A DNA stretch of 64,000 nt from Nocardioides daphniae (GCF_004777465.1 NZ_CP038462.1:496001-560000); one strand, 5' to 3'. Positions 34,459-45,127 are shown, numbered from the stretch's first letter. Made by a program: numbers and translations. Notes: generated by a model not told the origin, from the letters alone.

Positions 34459-37400
34459 TCAGCGCTTGACGATCCGGATCTTCTTCGTCACCTTCGACGC
34501 CTTCACCGTCGTCGACCCGCCGTAGGTCACCGTCAGCGTGTGGCGTCCTCGCGCCAACGCCTTCAGCTTGAGCACGACCTTGCCGGACTTCAGCGTGGCC
34601 CTGCCGACGACCTTCTTGCCGACCTTCACCGTGACGGTCCCGGTGGGGGTCGTGCCGGTCGCGGTGACCTTGATCGTCACCTTGACCCGGGTCTTCGCCG
34701 TCCTGCTGCGGACCTTGGCCGGCGCGGTGACCGTGGTGCGCGAGGCCACCGGCGTCGGCTTCGGCGGCGGCGTGACCACCGGGGGAGCCGGCTTCGGCAC
34801 GGTCACGGCAGCCGAGGTCACCGTGCCCGGCGTGTGGCCGGCGAGGGTCGCGGTGGTCACCACCGACAGCGAGCGTCCGGCGTCGTCGGCCGTGACGACG
34901 TACGTCGTGGCGGTGGCGCCGGTGATCGGCTGTCCGTCGCGCAGCCACTGACGGCTCTGCGTGACCCCGGCGAGGCTCCAGGTGACCTCGGGCGCGGTGA
35001 GCGTGCCGCCGACCTCGGCGGTGCCGGTCGGCGCGGCGGCGCGCTCGGCCGTCGGCGCGTCACCGAGCAGCACCGTCAGGCCCGGGCTGGCCGCGGTGGC
35101 GTCCCGGTGTCCGCGCAGCGCGCCGGTGAAGCGGACCGATATCCGCGCCCCCAGGTCGTCGGCGACGAGCTCGTACGTCGTGCCCTCGGCGCCGGCGATC
35201 GGCCTGCCGTCGCGCAGCCACTCCCAGGTGGTGGTCACGTCGGTGCGGCTCCACGCCGGGGCGGTGAGGGTCAGGGTCTCGCCGACCTTGGGCGTGCCGC
35301 GCAGCACGGCCGCCGTGCGGACCGTCGCCGGGTCGCCGAGCACGACCGTCATGCCGACCGACTGCGTGGTGCCGGGCGTGTGGCCCGGGCGTACGGCGGT
35401 GACCTGCGAGGAGATCGAGCGTCCGAGGTCGTCGGCGCCCACGGCGTACGTCGTCGCGGTGGCGCCGGTGATCGGCTCACCGTCGCGCAGCCACTGCACC
35501 GAGGTGCTGACGCCGGTCAGCGACCAGCCGGGGACCGAGGTGGTGAGCTCGGTGCCGACCTTGCCGGTGCCGGAGAGCACGGGCAGCGAGCGAGCCGTCG
35601 GGGCGTCGCCGGGCTGCACCACGACCGGGGACGAGACGACCACGGACGTGTGGTGGCCGGCCCGGTCGCCGGTCACCCGGACGGAGAGCTCGCGACCGAG
35701 GTCGTCGGCGACCGGGGCGTACGTCGTCGCGGTGGCCCCGGCGATCGGCTCACCGTCACGCAGCCACTCCCGCCTGGTGCTGACGCCGGTCAGGTCCCAG
35801 GTCGGGGGGGTCATGCCCACGCTCTGGCCGACCTTGGGCGTGCCGGTGACGGTGGGCGGGGTGGTCGCCTGCGGGGCGACGCCGCGCACGACGGTGACGG
35901 CGTTGCTCGCCGTGACGGTGGGCTGGCGACCGACGGCGGTGCCGGTGACCCGCAGCGTGAGGGCCTTGTCGAGATCGGCCGCCACGACCGGGTAGGTCTC
36001 GCCGGTGGCCCCACTGATCACGGTGCCGTCACGCAGCCACTGGTAGGTGGCGGTGACGTCGTCGCGGTCCCAGGTGGCGGGGGTCGAGGCCAGCGTGGTG
36101 CCGACCGCGCCCGTGCCGGAGACGACCGGGGCGGTGACGACCTCCGGGCCCTGCCCGGGCAGGCCGACGACCGGCAGGCTGGTCGTGGTGCCGACACCGA
36201 ACTCGGCCGAGGTCCCGGTGACGCGCACGCTCAGCGGGCGGTCGACGTCGTCGGTGGTCACCTCGTACGTCGTGCCGGTCGCCCCCGGGATCGCGACGCC
36301 GGAGCGCAGCCACTGGTAGGCGTCGTCGACGTCGACGCGGTCCCACGTCGGTGCGGTCACGCGCAGCTCGGTGCCGAGGACGCCGGCGCCCTCGACCTTC
36401 GGGGCCACGGTCGCGGACGGCGGGCCGCCCACGGTGAAGGAGCGCCAGCCGCTGTCGCCGAGCACCTTGTTGGCGGTGTCGAGCGTCTCGACGCGCCAGT
36501 CGTAGGTGGCGCCGACGACCAGGCCGGTCGGGGCGAAGGCACGGGCGTACGTCGACGCGACGGTGGTCGAGGTGCTGCCGGCGCGGCGGTAGGAGACCCG
36601 GTAGCGCGCGGCGCCGGGGGTGGTCTGCCAGCGCAGGGTGAGGGCGCGCGGGCCGACGACGGCGTCGACGCCGGGGGAGACCAGGTCGGGGTTCTGCGGC
36701 AGGACCCGGAAGGAGCCGGGCTCGCTCCAGCGGGTGTAGTTGCCCGACGGGTCCTTCAGGCGCACGCGCCACCGGTAGGGGCTGGTCGACGGCGCCAGCG
36801 CGGGGAAGCCGCGGCCGGTCGTCCAGGCCGGGCGCTTGCTGCCCTGCGTCTTCTCGACGAGGTTGCCGGGGGAGAAGTTGGCGTCGTCGTTGGCGGCGAC
36901 CTGCAGCTCGTACGAGCTCGCGAAGGGCTGGGCGCGCCAGGTGAAGGGCACGCTGCGGGTCACCTCGGCCCCCCGCACCGGGCTGAGCAGCGGCACGGTC
37001 GGGCTGAGCTTGGTGAAGCTGCGCGTCTGCGACCAGCCGAGCCGGTTGAGGTGGTCGTCGATCGCCTGGACGCGCCAGTAGATCGGTCCCTCGGGGTAGA
37101 TCTTCCCGGTGGAGGTGTAGGTCGTCTGGTCGACGGTGGCCTCGTCGATGAGGGTGGTGAAGGTTGGCTCGGTCGCGACCTGCAGGCTGTAGCTGCGCGC
37201 CGACTGGGTGCTGGTCTCGCCGGTCTCGCCGTAGACGGTGGCGCGGTTGGTCTCCAGGTAGTCGGTCCAGGTGAAGGTGACCTCGGTGGTGGTGACCTCC
37301 TCGCCGACCTGCGGCGCCTCGAGCTCGACCTTGGGCGAGGCCTTGCGGAAGGCGTGGCTGGCCGGGTTGATCGTCGAGCGCGGGTCCGGGCCGCAGCGGC

Positions 37401-39606
37401 CGTCGGCCTTGCAGGGCTGGATGAACCAGTAGTACGCGGTGCTGGCCTGGCTGTCGGGGAAGGCCTTCGCCTTCTTGTACCGGGTGTCGGGGGTCCAGCG
37501 GGTGTTGCTGGTCGGGACGGGGTCGTCGAGCGTGCCGGTGGTGAAGTCACCGTCGCGGGAGACGTGGACGCGGTAGTCCGAGGCGTACGGGACGTCGGAC
37601 CAGTCGAGGACGGGCGTCGTCGGCACGCTGTCGCACCAGTTGGTGGGGCTGGTGGTCAGCGACTTCGCGCAGACGTCGCCGTCGTCGAGGCCGGAGCCGG
37701 TGAGCGCCAGCCGCTGCCCGCGCACGGGCGGCAGGGCGAGGACCTCGGAGGTGGCGGTGGGGCCGGTGCCGAGGAGGAGGCCCTCCTTGTCGTAGGCCCT
37801 GACCCGCCAGGTGTAGCTGCCCTCGGCGAGGAACCTGGTCGACATGTCCGTCGCCGCCGGGAAGGTCCAGTCGGTGGTCACCACGGGGGCGGTGGTCGTG
37901 GCACCCATCTCGACCCGGTAGTGGTGGGCGCCGGGCAGGGGCGCCCAGCTGAAGTGCGGGGCGTCGAAGGTGGGCGGGTTGACGACCGGGGTCAGGGGAG
38001 CGGGGCCGGGCTCGGGCTCCGTGGGTGGCGGCAGGAGCCGGAACGAGGTGCTGGTCGCCATCGCGGCGCCCTTGAGGGAGTCGACCGCCGTGACGCGGAC
38101 CCGGAAGAGGGTGCTCTTGTCCACCTCCAGGGTGGCCGGGGTGTACGACGTCGAGTAGGTGGTCTCGGTCTCGACGGCCTCGCCGGTCTCGTCGAAGAAC
38201 TCGACGCGGTAGAAGCTGGTGGTCTCCACGGGGTCCCAGGAGACCGTGGGCACGGTGACCTCGGCCCCGGTCCTCGGGCTCAGGATCTGCATGCCGCCGT
38301 TCGGGCCGCCGTAGCGGAAGGGCTGCGCCTCGGAGAAGATGCCCTCCACGCCACCGGCGTACGGGGTGTCGAAGGCGCGGACCTTCCAGTAGTAGAGCGC
38401 GCCGACGGTCGTCGGCATGCAGTCGCCGCCGGTCGGGGTGTAGGTGGTGCCGAGGGTGGTGCACTGCACGGTCTCGCGCGAGGTGAAGGTGAAGTTGGGG
38501 TCGGTGCTCAGCCACACCTCGTAGTGCGAGGCGTTCCGCACCGGCGTCCACTCGTAGTAGAAGTCGCCGGTGACGGTGACCTCGGCGCGGGCGGCCGCGG
38601 AGGGGTGGACCGGCTTCGGGGTGTCGCGCCAGACCCGGTCGAACTCGTAGTGGTCGCCGTCGGAGAGGTCGGCCCACGGGGAGGGGTTGTTGTCGGCGTC
38701 GACCGCGCGCACCCGCCAGTAGTACTGGTCGTTGCCGAAGGTCGTCGGCGGGGAGAAGCGGGTGCCGAGGACCTGCGCCGGCACCTTCTCGGGGCTGGAG
38801 AAGTCGTGGTCGTCGTCGACCTGCAGCTCGTAGTGCTTGGCACCGGGCACCGGCTCCCAGTCGAGCACGACGTCGGTGACGTCCTCGTCGTTGGCGGGGC
38901 TGGTGATCTGCGGCGCGGGCAGCGCGTGGACCGTGTAGCTCCGGGTCGCGGAGACGTTGGTGAGGATGTTGGCGGCCAGCGTCGCGCGCACCCGCCAGTG
39001 GTAGGTGACCTCGGGGCTCTGGTTGTCGGGGACGACCAGCGAGGTGGAGGTGGTCGTGTACGACGTCGCGCCCACGAAGTCGCGCTCGTCGTCGACCTCG
39101 ACGGTGTAGCTCTTCGCGCCGGGCACCGGCTCCCAGGTGAGGAGCGGCGGCTCGTCGGGCTGGGCCAGGTGTGCCTCGTCGACGGGGGAGGACAGGGTCG
39201 GGCCGGCGACGGTGCCGACGGCGAAGGAGGAGCGGGACCACTCGCTCCAGCCGGTGGCGTCCTTGGCGCGGACCCGGACGTGCTTCTCGCCGGCCGTCAA
39301 CGGCTCCAGCGGGATCCAGACCGTGTTGGTGGTCGCCGTGCTCGCGTCGGGGGAGCTGAAGTCGGCCGCGTCGTCGACCTGCACCTCGTAGCCGGTCGCG
39401 CCGGGCGAGCCGGTCCAGGTCAGCTCGGGCGACTCGTTGCTGGTGCCGGTCGGCCCGATGATCGTCGGCGCGGCAGGTGCGGCGAGGGCGGGTGCCGCGC
39501 CCAGCGCGACCGAGGCGACCGCGAGCGAGAGGGCGGCCAGCCCCACGCTGCGTACGGACCGTGCGGGCGGGCGGGTGCGCCTGGGCGCGGTGACGGACGT
39601 GGACAT
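34459..39606 (-). CDS. Large secreted repeat protein with fibronectin-III/Ig-like domains
   Basis: 1,715 residues. A Sec signal peptide (residues ~1-42, ending ALAAPAAP) leads into about ten FN3-like units marked by WxPVPGAxxYEVQVDD and WRVRAxD. The C-terminal ~700 residues hold about seven repeats of ~87 residues built on GTxKVGxxL, a Trp, WLRDGxPIxGATxTTY and a VxxDDLG turn. A Lys-rich Ig-like module ends the protein; there is no LPXTG or terminal membrane anchor. It is probably a cell-surface or matrix protein. AGGGGGCTCGTCC precedes the ATG. It lies between pst and pit but has no PHO box of its own. Confidence 0.82.
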   Translation of the reverse strand: MSTSVTAPRRTRPPARSVRSVGLAALSLAVASVALGAAPALAAPAAPTIIGPTGTSNESPELTWTGSPGATGYEVQVDDAADFSSPDASTATTNTVWIPLEPLTAGEKHVRVRAKDATGWSEWSRSSFAVGTVAGPTLSSPVDEAHLAQPDEPPLLTWEPVPGAKSYTVEVDDERDFVGATSYTTTSTSLVVPDNQSPEVTYHWRVRATLAANILTNVSATRSYTVHALPAPQITSPANDEDVTDVVLDWEPVPGAKHYELQVDDDHDFSSPEKVPAQVLGTRFSPPTTFGNDQYYWRVRAVDADNNPSPWADLSDGDHYEFDRVWRDTPKPVHPSAAARAEVTVTGDFYYEWTPVRNASHYEVWLSTDPNFTFTSRETVQCTTLGTTYTPTGGDCMPTTVGALYYWKVRAFDTPYAGGVEGIFSEAQPFRYGGPNGGMQILSPRTGAEVTVPTVSWDPVETTSFYRVEFFDETGEAVETETTYSTSYTPATLEVDKSTLFRVRVTAVDSLKGAAMATSTSFRLLPPPTEPEPGPAPLTPVVNPPTFDAPHFSWAPLPGAHHYRVEMGATTTAPVVTTDWTFPAATDMSTRFLAEGSYTWRVRAYDKEGLLLGTGPTATSEVLALPPVRGQRLALTGSGLDDGDVCAKSLTTSPTNWCDSVPTTPVLDWSDVPYASDYRVHVSRDGDFTTGTLDDPVPTSNTRWTPDTRYKKAKAFPDSQASTAYYWFIQPCKADGRCGPDPRSTINPASHAFRKASPKVELEAPQVGEEVTTTEVTFTWTDYLETNRATVYGETGETSTQSARSYSLQVATEPTFTTLIDEATVDQTTYTSTGKIYPEGPIYWRVQAIDDHLNRLGWSQTRSFTKLSPTVPLLSPVRGAEVTRSVPFTWRAQPFASSYELQVAANDDANFSPGNLVEKTQGSKRPAWTTGRGFPALAPSTSPYRWRVRLKDPSGNYTRWSEPGSFRVLPQNPDLVSPGVDAVVGPRALTLRWQTTPGAARYRVSYRRAGSTSTTVASTYARAFAPTGLVVGATYDWRVETLDTANKVLGDSGWRSFTVGGPPSATVAPKVEGAGVLGTELRVTAPTWDRVDVDDAYQWLRSGVAIPGATGTTYEVTTDDVDRPLSVRVTGTSAEFGVGTTTSLPVVGLPGQGPEVVTAPVVSGTGAVGTTLASTPATWDRDDVTATYQWLRDGTVISGATGETYPVVAADLDKALTLRVTGTAVGRQPTVTASNAVTVVRGVAPQATTPPTVTGTPKVGQSVGMTPPTWDLTGVSTRREWLRDGEPIAGATATTYAPVADDLGRELSVRVTGDRAGHHTSVVVSSPVVVQPGDAPTARSLPVLSGTGKVGTELTTSVPGWSLTGVSTSVQWLRDGEPITGATATTYAVGADDLGRSISSQVTAVRPGHTPGTTQSVGMTVVLGDPATVRTAAVLRGTPKVGETLTLTAPAWSRTDVTTTWEWLRDGRPIAGAEGTTYELVADDLGARISVRFTGALRGHRDATAASPGLTVLLGDAPTAERAAAPTGTAEVGGTLTAPEVTWSLAGVTQSRQWLRDGQPITGATATTYVVTADDAGRSLSVVTTATLAGHTPGTVTSAAVTVPKPAPPVVTPPPKPTPVASRTTVTAPAKVRSRTAKTRVKVTIKVTATGTTPTGTVTVKVGKKVVGRATLKSGKVVLKLKALARGRHTLTVTYGGSTTVKASKVTKKIRIVKR

Positions 39607-39620
39607 GGACGAGCCCCCTG

Positions 39621-39650
39621 GACGTGCTGTGACGAGACGTGCTGTGACGA
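39621..39650. repeat. Tandem duplication of 15 bp in the 5' leader of the surface protein gene
   Basis: GACGTGCTGTGACGA occurs twice in direct succession, 14-44 bases upstream of the start codon. The rest of 39651-39763 shows nothing I can name. Confidence 0.85.
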
Positions 39651-39763
39651 GACCCGCCCACGCTAGGTCTCGCCGGTGCGGCATGACCCGGGAATGCGCC
39701 TCGTGTGGCCCGAACGGGCCATGCCCCGTGTCCGTCAGGGCGGGGTCGGCGGGCTTGACGACG

Positions 39764-39797
39764 ACGAAGGCCCCCGGCAGGAGCCGGGGGCCTTCGT
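39764..39797 (-). terminator. Terminator after the pit operon
   Basis: 15-bp perfect stem ACGAAGGCCCCCGGC / complement with an AGGA loop, 17 bases beyond the pit stop. Confidence 0.8.
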
Positions 39798-39813
39798 GGA
39801 GGTCGTACGCAGG

Positions 39814-40809
39814 TCAGGGCAGGAAGAAGTGCAGCACCCAGTAGGAGATGGCGGCGACCGAGGCAGCCATCGGGAAGGTGAGCACCCACGCCCAGACGAT
39901 CGTCTTGGCGACGCCCCAGCGCACCGCGGAGAGGCGCTTGGTGGCGCCCACGCCCATGACGGCCGAGGTGATCGTGTGGGTGGTCGAGATCGGCGCCTCC
40001 CACACGTATGCGGTGGTGTAGAGCACCGACGCGGCGACGGCCTCGGAGGCGAAGCCGCGGGCCGGGTCGAGGTGGATGATGCGGCGTCCGAGGGTGCGCA
40101 TGATCCGCCAGCCGCCGGCCCAGGTGCCCAGCGAGATCGCCGCGGCGGCCGCGAAGATGACCCAGAGCGGGAGGTCGGAGTCGGGCGAGACGAACGAGCC
40201 GGCGACCAGCGCCAGGAAGATGACACCCATCGTCTTCTGGGCGTCCTGGAGGCCGTGGCCCAGGGCCATGGCCGCGGCCGAGACGGTCTGCGCGATCTTG
40301 AAGTTGCGCTGTGCCTTGTGCGGGTTGGCCCGGCGGAAGATCCACATGATCGCGAGCATCACCGCGAAGCCCAGCGAGAAGGCGACCAGCGGCGAGACCA
40401 GCATCGGGATGACGACCTTCTCCAGCACCGTCTTCCAGTTGACGAAGACGCTGGCGGCCAGCGCGGAGCCGACGAGGCCACCGATCAGGGCGTGCGACGA
40501 CGACGACGGGAGGCCGAAGTACCAGGTGATCATGTTCCACGCGTTGGCGCCCAGCAGGCCGCACATCACGATGGTGAGCGCGTGCGCGCCCGTGCCCGGG
40601 TCGATCGTGTCGGCCACGGTCGTGGCGACCTTCTGTCCGAGGAACGCGCCGACGAAGTTCATGACCGCCGCCATGCCGAGCGCCACGCGCGGGGTGAGTG
40701 CGCGCGTCGACACCGAGGTGGCGATCGCGTTGGCGGCGTCGTGGAAGCCGTTGGTGTAGTCGAAGATCAGGGCGACGACGACGACCGCGATGACAATCGC
40801 GAGTTCCAT
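39814..40809 (-). CDS. pit: Low-affinity inorganic phosphate transporter, PiT family
   Basis: 332 residues, about ten membrane helices. Both PiT signatures are present: FDYTNGFHDAANAIATSVST near the N-terminus and the inverted repeat counterpart SEAVAASVLYTTAYVWEAPIS then TTHTITSAVMGVGA. It takes up metal-phosphate driven by the proton gradient. ATG 40809 is 4 bases from the stop of the DUF47 gene, so the two form one operon, a pairing common to many bacteria. Confidence 0.93.
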   Translation of the reverse strand: MELAIVIAVVVVALIFDYTNGFHDAANAIATSVSTRALTPRVALGMAAVMNFVGAFLGQKVATTVADTIDPGTGAHALTIVMCGLLGANAWNMITWYFGLPSSSSHALIGGLVGSALAASVFVNWKTVLEKVVIPMLVSPLVAFSLGFAVMLAIMWIFRRANPHKAQRNFKIAQTVSAAAMALGHGLQDAQKTMGVIFLALVAGSFVSPDSDLPLWVIFAAAAAISLGTWAGGWRIMRTLGRRIIHLDPARGFASEAVAASVLYTTAYVWEAPISTTHTITSAVMGVGATKRLSAVRWGVAKTIVWAWVLTFPMAASVAAISYWVLHFFLP

Positions 40810-40813
40810 CCGG

Positions 40814-41431
40814 TCAGGACTCCTTGACCGCGATCTGCTCCACCGTGTTGGCGATCTTCTCGAAGCAGTCGATCGCACCCTCGAGCGAGGTCACGATGTC
40901 CTTGAGCTTGAGCACGTCCATCGGCTGGTACTTGCCCGAGAAGAGGCTGGCCAGGATGCGGCGGAAGCTCTTGTCGCCCTGGTTCTCGAGACGGTTGATC
41001 TCGATCCAGTACTCCGACAGGTCGGACATCGACTTGAGCCGCGGCATGGCCTCGGCGGTCAGCTCGGCGCAGCGCTGGATGACCTCGACCTGGTTGGAGA
41101 GCTCGCTCGGCAGGACCGAGGGCTCGTACAGCAGGATCAGGTCGACCGCCTCGTCCATCATGTCCATGATGTCGTCGAGGCCGGAGGCGAGGGCGTAGAT
41201 GTCCTCCCGGTCGAACGGCGTCACGAAGGTCTGGTTGACCTGCTTGATGATGGCGTGCGTGGTCTCGTCGGCGGCGTGCTCGGCGTCCCGCATGCGGGAA
41301 GCGACGGCCTCGCGGTCGGCGCCGTCGGCGAGCATCTCGGCCAGGAGGCCGGCGCCGACGACGATGTGACGGGCGGACTGTGCGAACAGCTCGTAGAACG
41401 AGCTGTCAACGGGACGGAACTTCAAACCCAC
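40814..41431 (-). CDS. DUF47 (PhoU-like) family protein, Pit accessory
   Basis: 205 residues, helical, with the PhoU-like E/DxxxD patterns: DAEHAADETTHAIIKQVNQT, FDREDIYALASGLDDIMDMM and NRLENQGDKSFRRIL. DUF47 proteins are thought to regulate the Pit transporter encoded beside them. GTG 41431 follows CCAGGAG. A -10-like TAGCAT lies further upstream. Confidence 0.88.
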   Translation of the reverse strand: MGLKFRPVDSSFYELFAQSARHIVVGAGLLAEMLADGADREAVASRMRDAEHAADETTHAIIKQVNQTFVTPFDREDIYALASGLDDIMDMMDEAVDLILLYEPSVLPSELSNQVEVIQRCAELTAEAMPRLKSMSDLSEYWIEINRLENQGDKSFRRILASLFSGKYQPMDVLKLKDIVTSLEGAIDCFEKIANTVEQIAVKES

Positions 41432-41507
41432 GGAGTACTCCTGGTGAGGAGGAAGAGAACGTCCGTCATGCTACGGGCAACGAGAGCCGCCGACGCAACT
41501 CGGGCGC

Positions 41508-43679
41508 TCACCTCCGTCGGCGCTGGCGCTCCACCAACCGCTCCTGGAGGTGGATCGTCCCCTGGTGCCGCGTCCAGGTGCCGTCGGGCGCGAGGTGCCA
41601 CGCGTCGGCGTCGGGGGCGAAGGCCATGTCGAGCACGTCGTCGACCCGCTCCAGGTGGGCGCCGTCGGGCAGGCGTACGAGCACCTCGACGCGGCGGTCG
41701 AGGTTGCGGTGCATGACGTCGGCCGACCCGATCCAGACCCGGCGCTCCCCGCCGTTCTCGAAGGAGTAGACCCGGCTGTGCTCCAGGAAACGGCCGAGCA
41801 CCGAGCGCACCTCGATGGTCTCCGACAGCCCCGCGACGCCGGGGCGCAGCGCGCAGATGCCGCGGACCAGCAGCTGCACGCGTACGCCGGCCTGCGAGGC
41901 CAGGTAGAGCGCGTCGATGACCGCCTCGTCGACCACCGAGTTGGCCTTGAGCCGGATGCCGGCCGGCCGCCCGGCGCGGTGGTGGTCGATCTCGGCGTGG
42001 ATCTGCTCGACCAGCCCCGAGCGCACCGTGCCCGGCGCGACCAGCAGCTGCTCGTAGCTGGCGTTGCGGGAGATGCCGGAGAGGTTGTTGAAGAGGTGGG
42101 CGACGTCCTCGCCGATCGCCTCGTCGCTGGTCAGCAGCCCGAGGTCCTCGTAGAGGCGGGCCGTCTTGGGGTTGTAGTTGCCGGTCCCGATGTGGGTGTA
42201 GCGCCGGATCCCGTCCGGCTCCTCGCGCACCACCATCGACAGCTTGCAGTGGGTCTTCAGCCCGACGACCCCGTAGACCACGTGGCAGCCGGCCTGCTCG
42301 AGCTTGCGGGCCCAGCGGATGTTGGCCTGCTCGTCGAAGCGCGCCTTGATCTCGACGATCACCAGCACCTGCTTGCCGGCCTCGGCCGCGTCGATGAGGG
42401 CGTCGATGATCGGGGAGTCGCCGGAGGTGCGGTAGAGCGTCTGCTTGATCGCCAGCACGTGCGGGTCGGCGGCGGCCTGCTCGATGAAGCGCTGCACCGA
42501 GGTCGCGAACGAGTCGTAGGGGTGGTGCAGCAGGACGTTGCCGTGCTTGCGCACCGCGTCGAAGATGTCGACGGGGGAGGAGGACTCGACCTCGGCCAGC
42601 TGCGGGTGCGTGGTCGGTACGAAGGTCGGGTACTGCAGGTCGTCACGCGGCAGGTCGGCGATCGCGTGCAGGCCGCGCAGGTCGAGCGGGGCCGGCAGCC
42701 GGTAGACCTCCGCCTGGGAGACGCCGAGCTCGGAGACCAGCAGGTCGAGCATCCGGGAGTCCATCGTCTCCTCGACCTCGAGCCGCACCGCCGGGCCGAA
42801 GCGACGCCGCAGCAGCTCCTTCTCCAGCGCCTTGAGGAGGTTCTCGGCGTCGTCCTCCTCGACCTCGAGGTCCTCGTTGCGGGTCACCCGGAAGGTGTGG
42901 GTGGCGACGATCTCCATGCCGGGGAAGAGGCGCTTGAGGTGCTCGCCGATCACGTCCTCCAGCGGCACGAACCGCTGGTTGCCGACGGAGACGAACCGGG
43001 TGAACGTCTGGGGCACCTTCACCCGCGCGAAGTGCTCCGTGCCGTTCTTGGGGTGGCGCACGATGACGGCCAGGTTGAGCGAGAGCCCCGAGATGTAGGG
43101 GAAGGGGTGGGCCGGGTCGACGGCCAGCGGCGTCAGCACCGGGAAGACGCGCTCCTTGAAGAACTTCTTGCAGAACTTCTGCTCCTCCTTGTCGAGCTGG
43201 TCCCAGCGCACCAGCTCGATGCCCTCGCCCTGCAGGGCGGGGATCAGGTCGGCGAAGACCTCGCACTGCCGGCGCATCAGCTGCCCGGCCTCGTTGAGGA
43301 TCGCGTCCAGCACCTCGCGGGGCCGGAGCCCGGAGGCCGCCCGCACGGCCACGCCGGCGGCGATCCGGCGCTTGAGGCCGGCGACCCGGACCATGAAGAA
43401 CTCGTCGAGGTTGGAGGTGAAGATGGCCAGGAAGCGAGCGCGCTCCAGCATCGGGAGGGCAGGGTCCTCGGCGAGCTCGAGGACGCGCTGGTTGAAGCGC
43501 AGCCAGCTCAGCTCGCGGTCGAGGAAGCGCTCCTCGAAGGCCTCGACCGCGGCCAGCTCGGAGTGGTTGGGCACGTAGGGCGGGTCGACGTCGAAGGTCT
43601 CCGACGGGTGCATGAGGGCATCGGACTCGACCGGCCCGTCGTCGAGGGACTCACTGGCCTGCGGGATCGAGAGCGACAT
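41508..43679 (-). CDS. ppk1: Polyphosphate kinase 1
   Basis: 723 residues, the usual length. Segments of the four PPK domains are visible: [39 protein letters not shown], the catalytic-His region [20 protein letters not shown] then [15 protein letters not shown], and [17 protein letters not shown]. The enzyme polymerises the gamma-phosphate of ATP into polyphosphate. It is 76 bases upstream of, and co-directional with, the DUF47-pit pair, so phosphate storage and low-affinity uptake are genetically close. Confidence 0.94.
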   Translation of the reverse strand: MSLSIPQASESLDDGPVESDALMHPSETFDVDPPYVPNHSELAAVEAFEERFLDRELSWLRFNQRVLELAEDPALPMLERARFLAIFTSNLDEFFMVRVAGLKRRIAAGVAVRAASGLRPREVLDAILNEAGQLMRRQCEVFADLIPALQGEGIELVRWDQLDKEEQKFCKKFFKERVFPVLTPLAVDPAHPFPYISGLSLNLAVIVRHPKNGTEHFARVKVPQTFTRFVSVGNQRFVPLEDVIGEHLKRLFPGMEIVATHTFRVTRNEDLEVEEDDAENLLKALEKELLRRRFGPAVRLEVEETMDSRMLDLLVSELGVSQAEVYRLPAPLDLRGLHAIADLPRDDLQYPTFVPTTHPQLAEVESSSPVDIFDAVRKHGNVLLHHPYDSFATSVQRFIEQAAADPHVLAIKQTLYRTSGDSPIIDALIDAAEAGKQVLVIVEIKARFDEQANIRWARKLEQAGCHVVYGVVGLKTHCKLSMVVREEPDGIRRYTHIGTGNYNPKTARLYEDLGLLTSDEAIGEDVAHLFNNLSGISRNASYEQLLVAPGTVRSGLVEQIHAEIDHHRAGRPAGIRLKANSVVDEAVIDALYLASQAGVRVQLLVRGICALRPGVAGLSETIEVRSVLGRFLEHSRVYSFENGGERRVWIGSADVMHRNLDRRVEVLVRLPDGAHLERVDDVLDMAFAPDADAWHLAPDGTWTRHQGTIHLQERLVERQRRRR

Positions 43680-43745
43680 GCGCTCCAGTGTGGCACCGCT
43701 CGGTGAACGGAGGGTGTCCGTTCGTCCTGCTGTCTCACGGAGCCG

Positions 43746-44171
43746 TCATCGCTCCAGCAGGAGCGTCACCGGACCGTCGTTGACGCTGGTCACCTGCATG
43801 TCGGCGCCGAAGACGCCGCGCTCGACGCGGGCCCCGAGCCGCTCGAGCTCGGCGCAGACCGCGTCGTACGCCGGCTCGCTCACCGGCCCGGGGGCAGCCG
43901 CCGTCCAGGTGGGGCGGCGCCCCTTCACCGCGTCGCCGTAGAGGGTGAACTGGCTGACCACCAGGACCGGCGCGCCGAGGTCGGAGGCCGACCTCTCGTC
44001 GCGCATGATGCGCAGGTCCCGGATCTTGCGGGCGGTCCAGGCGATCTCGTCGGGGCCGTCGGTGTGGGTCACGCCGAGGAGGACCAGCAGTCCGGGCTCG
44101 TCGATGGCGCCCACGGTCGTCCCGTCAACTACGACCGATGCGGAAAGAACACGCTGCACGACGGCTCGCAA
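43746..44171 (-). CDS. dtd: D-aminoacyl-tRNA deacylase
   Basis: 141 residues. Starts [17 protein letters not shown]; the DTD signatures are SQFTLYGD (catalytic Thr region) and the C-terminal [15 protein letters not shown]. It hydrolyses D-amino acids mischarged on tRNA. The start codon is TTG 44171, with AGGAGA 9 bases upstream. Divergent from the BKACE gene. Confidence 0.93.
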   Translation of the reverse strand: MRAVVQRVLSASVVVDGTTVGAIDEPGLLVLLGVTHTDGPDEIAWTARKIRDLRIMRDERSASDLGAPVLVVSQFTLYGDAVKGRRPTWTAAAPGPVSEPAYDAVCAELERLGARVERGVFGADMQVTSVNDGPVTLLLER

Positions 44172-44249
44172 CTGAAGAATCTCCTGTCTGATGTGCGATT
44201 GACGGGCGGTTGCCCTTGGTTGGACCTGCTCACTCTGCCACGATGAGGC

Positions 44250-45080
44250 ATGCCCTCACCGCTCCTGGTCACCGTGGCGCCCACCGGCGCCGAGACGTCG
44301 AAGTCCGACTGCCCCGCGCTGCCCACCACCCTGGAGGAGCTGGTCGCCACCGCCCAGGAGTGCGAGGCGGCGGGCGCGGCGATGGTGCACGTGCACATCC
44401 GCGACGACGACCACGCGCCCACGCTCGACCTGGTCCGGCTCAAGGAGACGGTGGCGGCGCTGCGCAGCGAGACCGACCTGGTCGTCCAGCTCTCCACCGG
44501 CGGCTCGGTGCACGACCCGCTGGAGGACCGGCTGCGCGTGCTCGACGCCGAGCCCGACTCCTGCAGCCTGACGATGGGCACCACCAACTTCGGCGACGAC
44601 GTCTTCATGAACCCGTGGCCCTTCGTCGTCGAGCTCTACCGCCTCGCCCAGGAGCGCGAGGTCGTGCCGGAGTTCGAGCTCTTCGACCTCGGCCAGGTGC
44701 ACGCGCTGCGGCGGCTGCTCGACACCCACGGGCTCCCAGCCGGCGGCAAGGTGCACGTCGACCTGGTGATGGGGGTCCCCGGTGGCATGGACGGCACCGC
44801 CTCAGCCCTCGTCGCCGCGGTCCGCGACCTGCCCGCCCAGGTCACCTCCTGGTCGGCGACCGGCATCGGCCGCTCCACGCTGCCGGTGATGCTCGCCTCG
44901 CTCTCGGCCGGCGGCCACCTGCGCGTCGGCATGGAGGACGTGCTGACGATCAGCCGCGGCGTGCCGGTCGAGTCCAACGCCCAGCTCGTACGCCGCGCGG
45001 TCGCCGCGGGCGAGCTGGCGCAGCGTACGCCGATGACACCCGCGCAGGCGCGCGACGCGTTGGGCGTGCGACCCCGCTGA
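44250..45080 (+). CDS. BKACE family enzyme (beta-keto acid cleavage, DUF849)
   Basis: 276 residues. The Zn-binding H-x-H appears in [10 protein letters not shown], with [15 protein letters not shown] at the N-terminus, STGGSV and the C-terminal [15 protein letters not shown] enzymes condense a beta-keto acid with acetyl-CoA to give acetoacetate and a CoA ester. The specific substrate cannot be read from the sequence; there is no lysine-degradation gene cluster nearby to support 3-keto-5-aminohexanoate. The ATG at 44250 lacks a good Shine-Dalgarno. Confidence 0.85.
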   Translation: MPSPLLVTVAPTGAETSKSDCPALPTTLEELVATAQECEAAGAAMVHVHIRDDDHAPTLDLVRLKETVAALRSETDLVVQLSTGGSVHDPLEDRLRVLDAEPDSCSLTMGTTNFGDDVFMNPWPFVVELYRLAQEREVVPEFELFDLGQVHALRRLLDTHGLPAGGKVHVDLVMGVPGGMDGTASALVAAVRDLPAQVTSWSATGIGRSTLPVMLASLSAGGHLRVGMEDVLTISRGVPVESNAQLVRRAVAAGELAQRTPMTPAQARDALGVRPR

Positions 45081-45127
45081 GTGCGTTCGCCTGACGACCC
45101 CGGCGCCGGGAGCCTAGGGTTCGACGT

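Noticed and set aside
34114..39666. A 1,850-codon open frame on the plus strand opposite the surface protein gene.
   Set aside because: It is a shadow: composition is Arg/Gly/Val-rich without domain structure, whereas the minus-strand reading has a signal peptide and regular FN3/Ig repeats.
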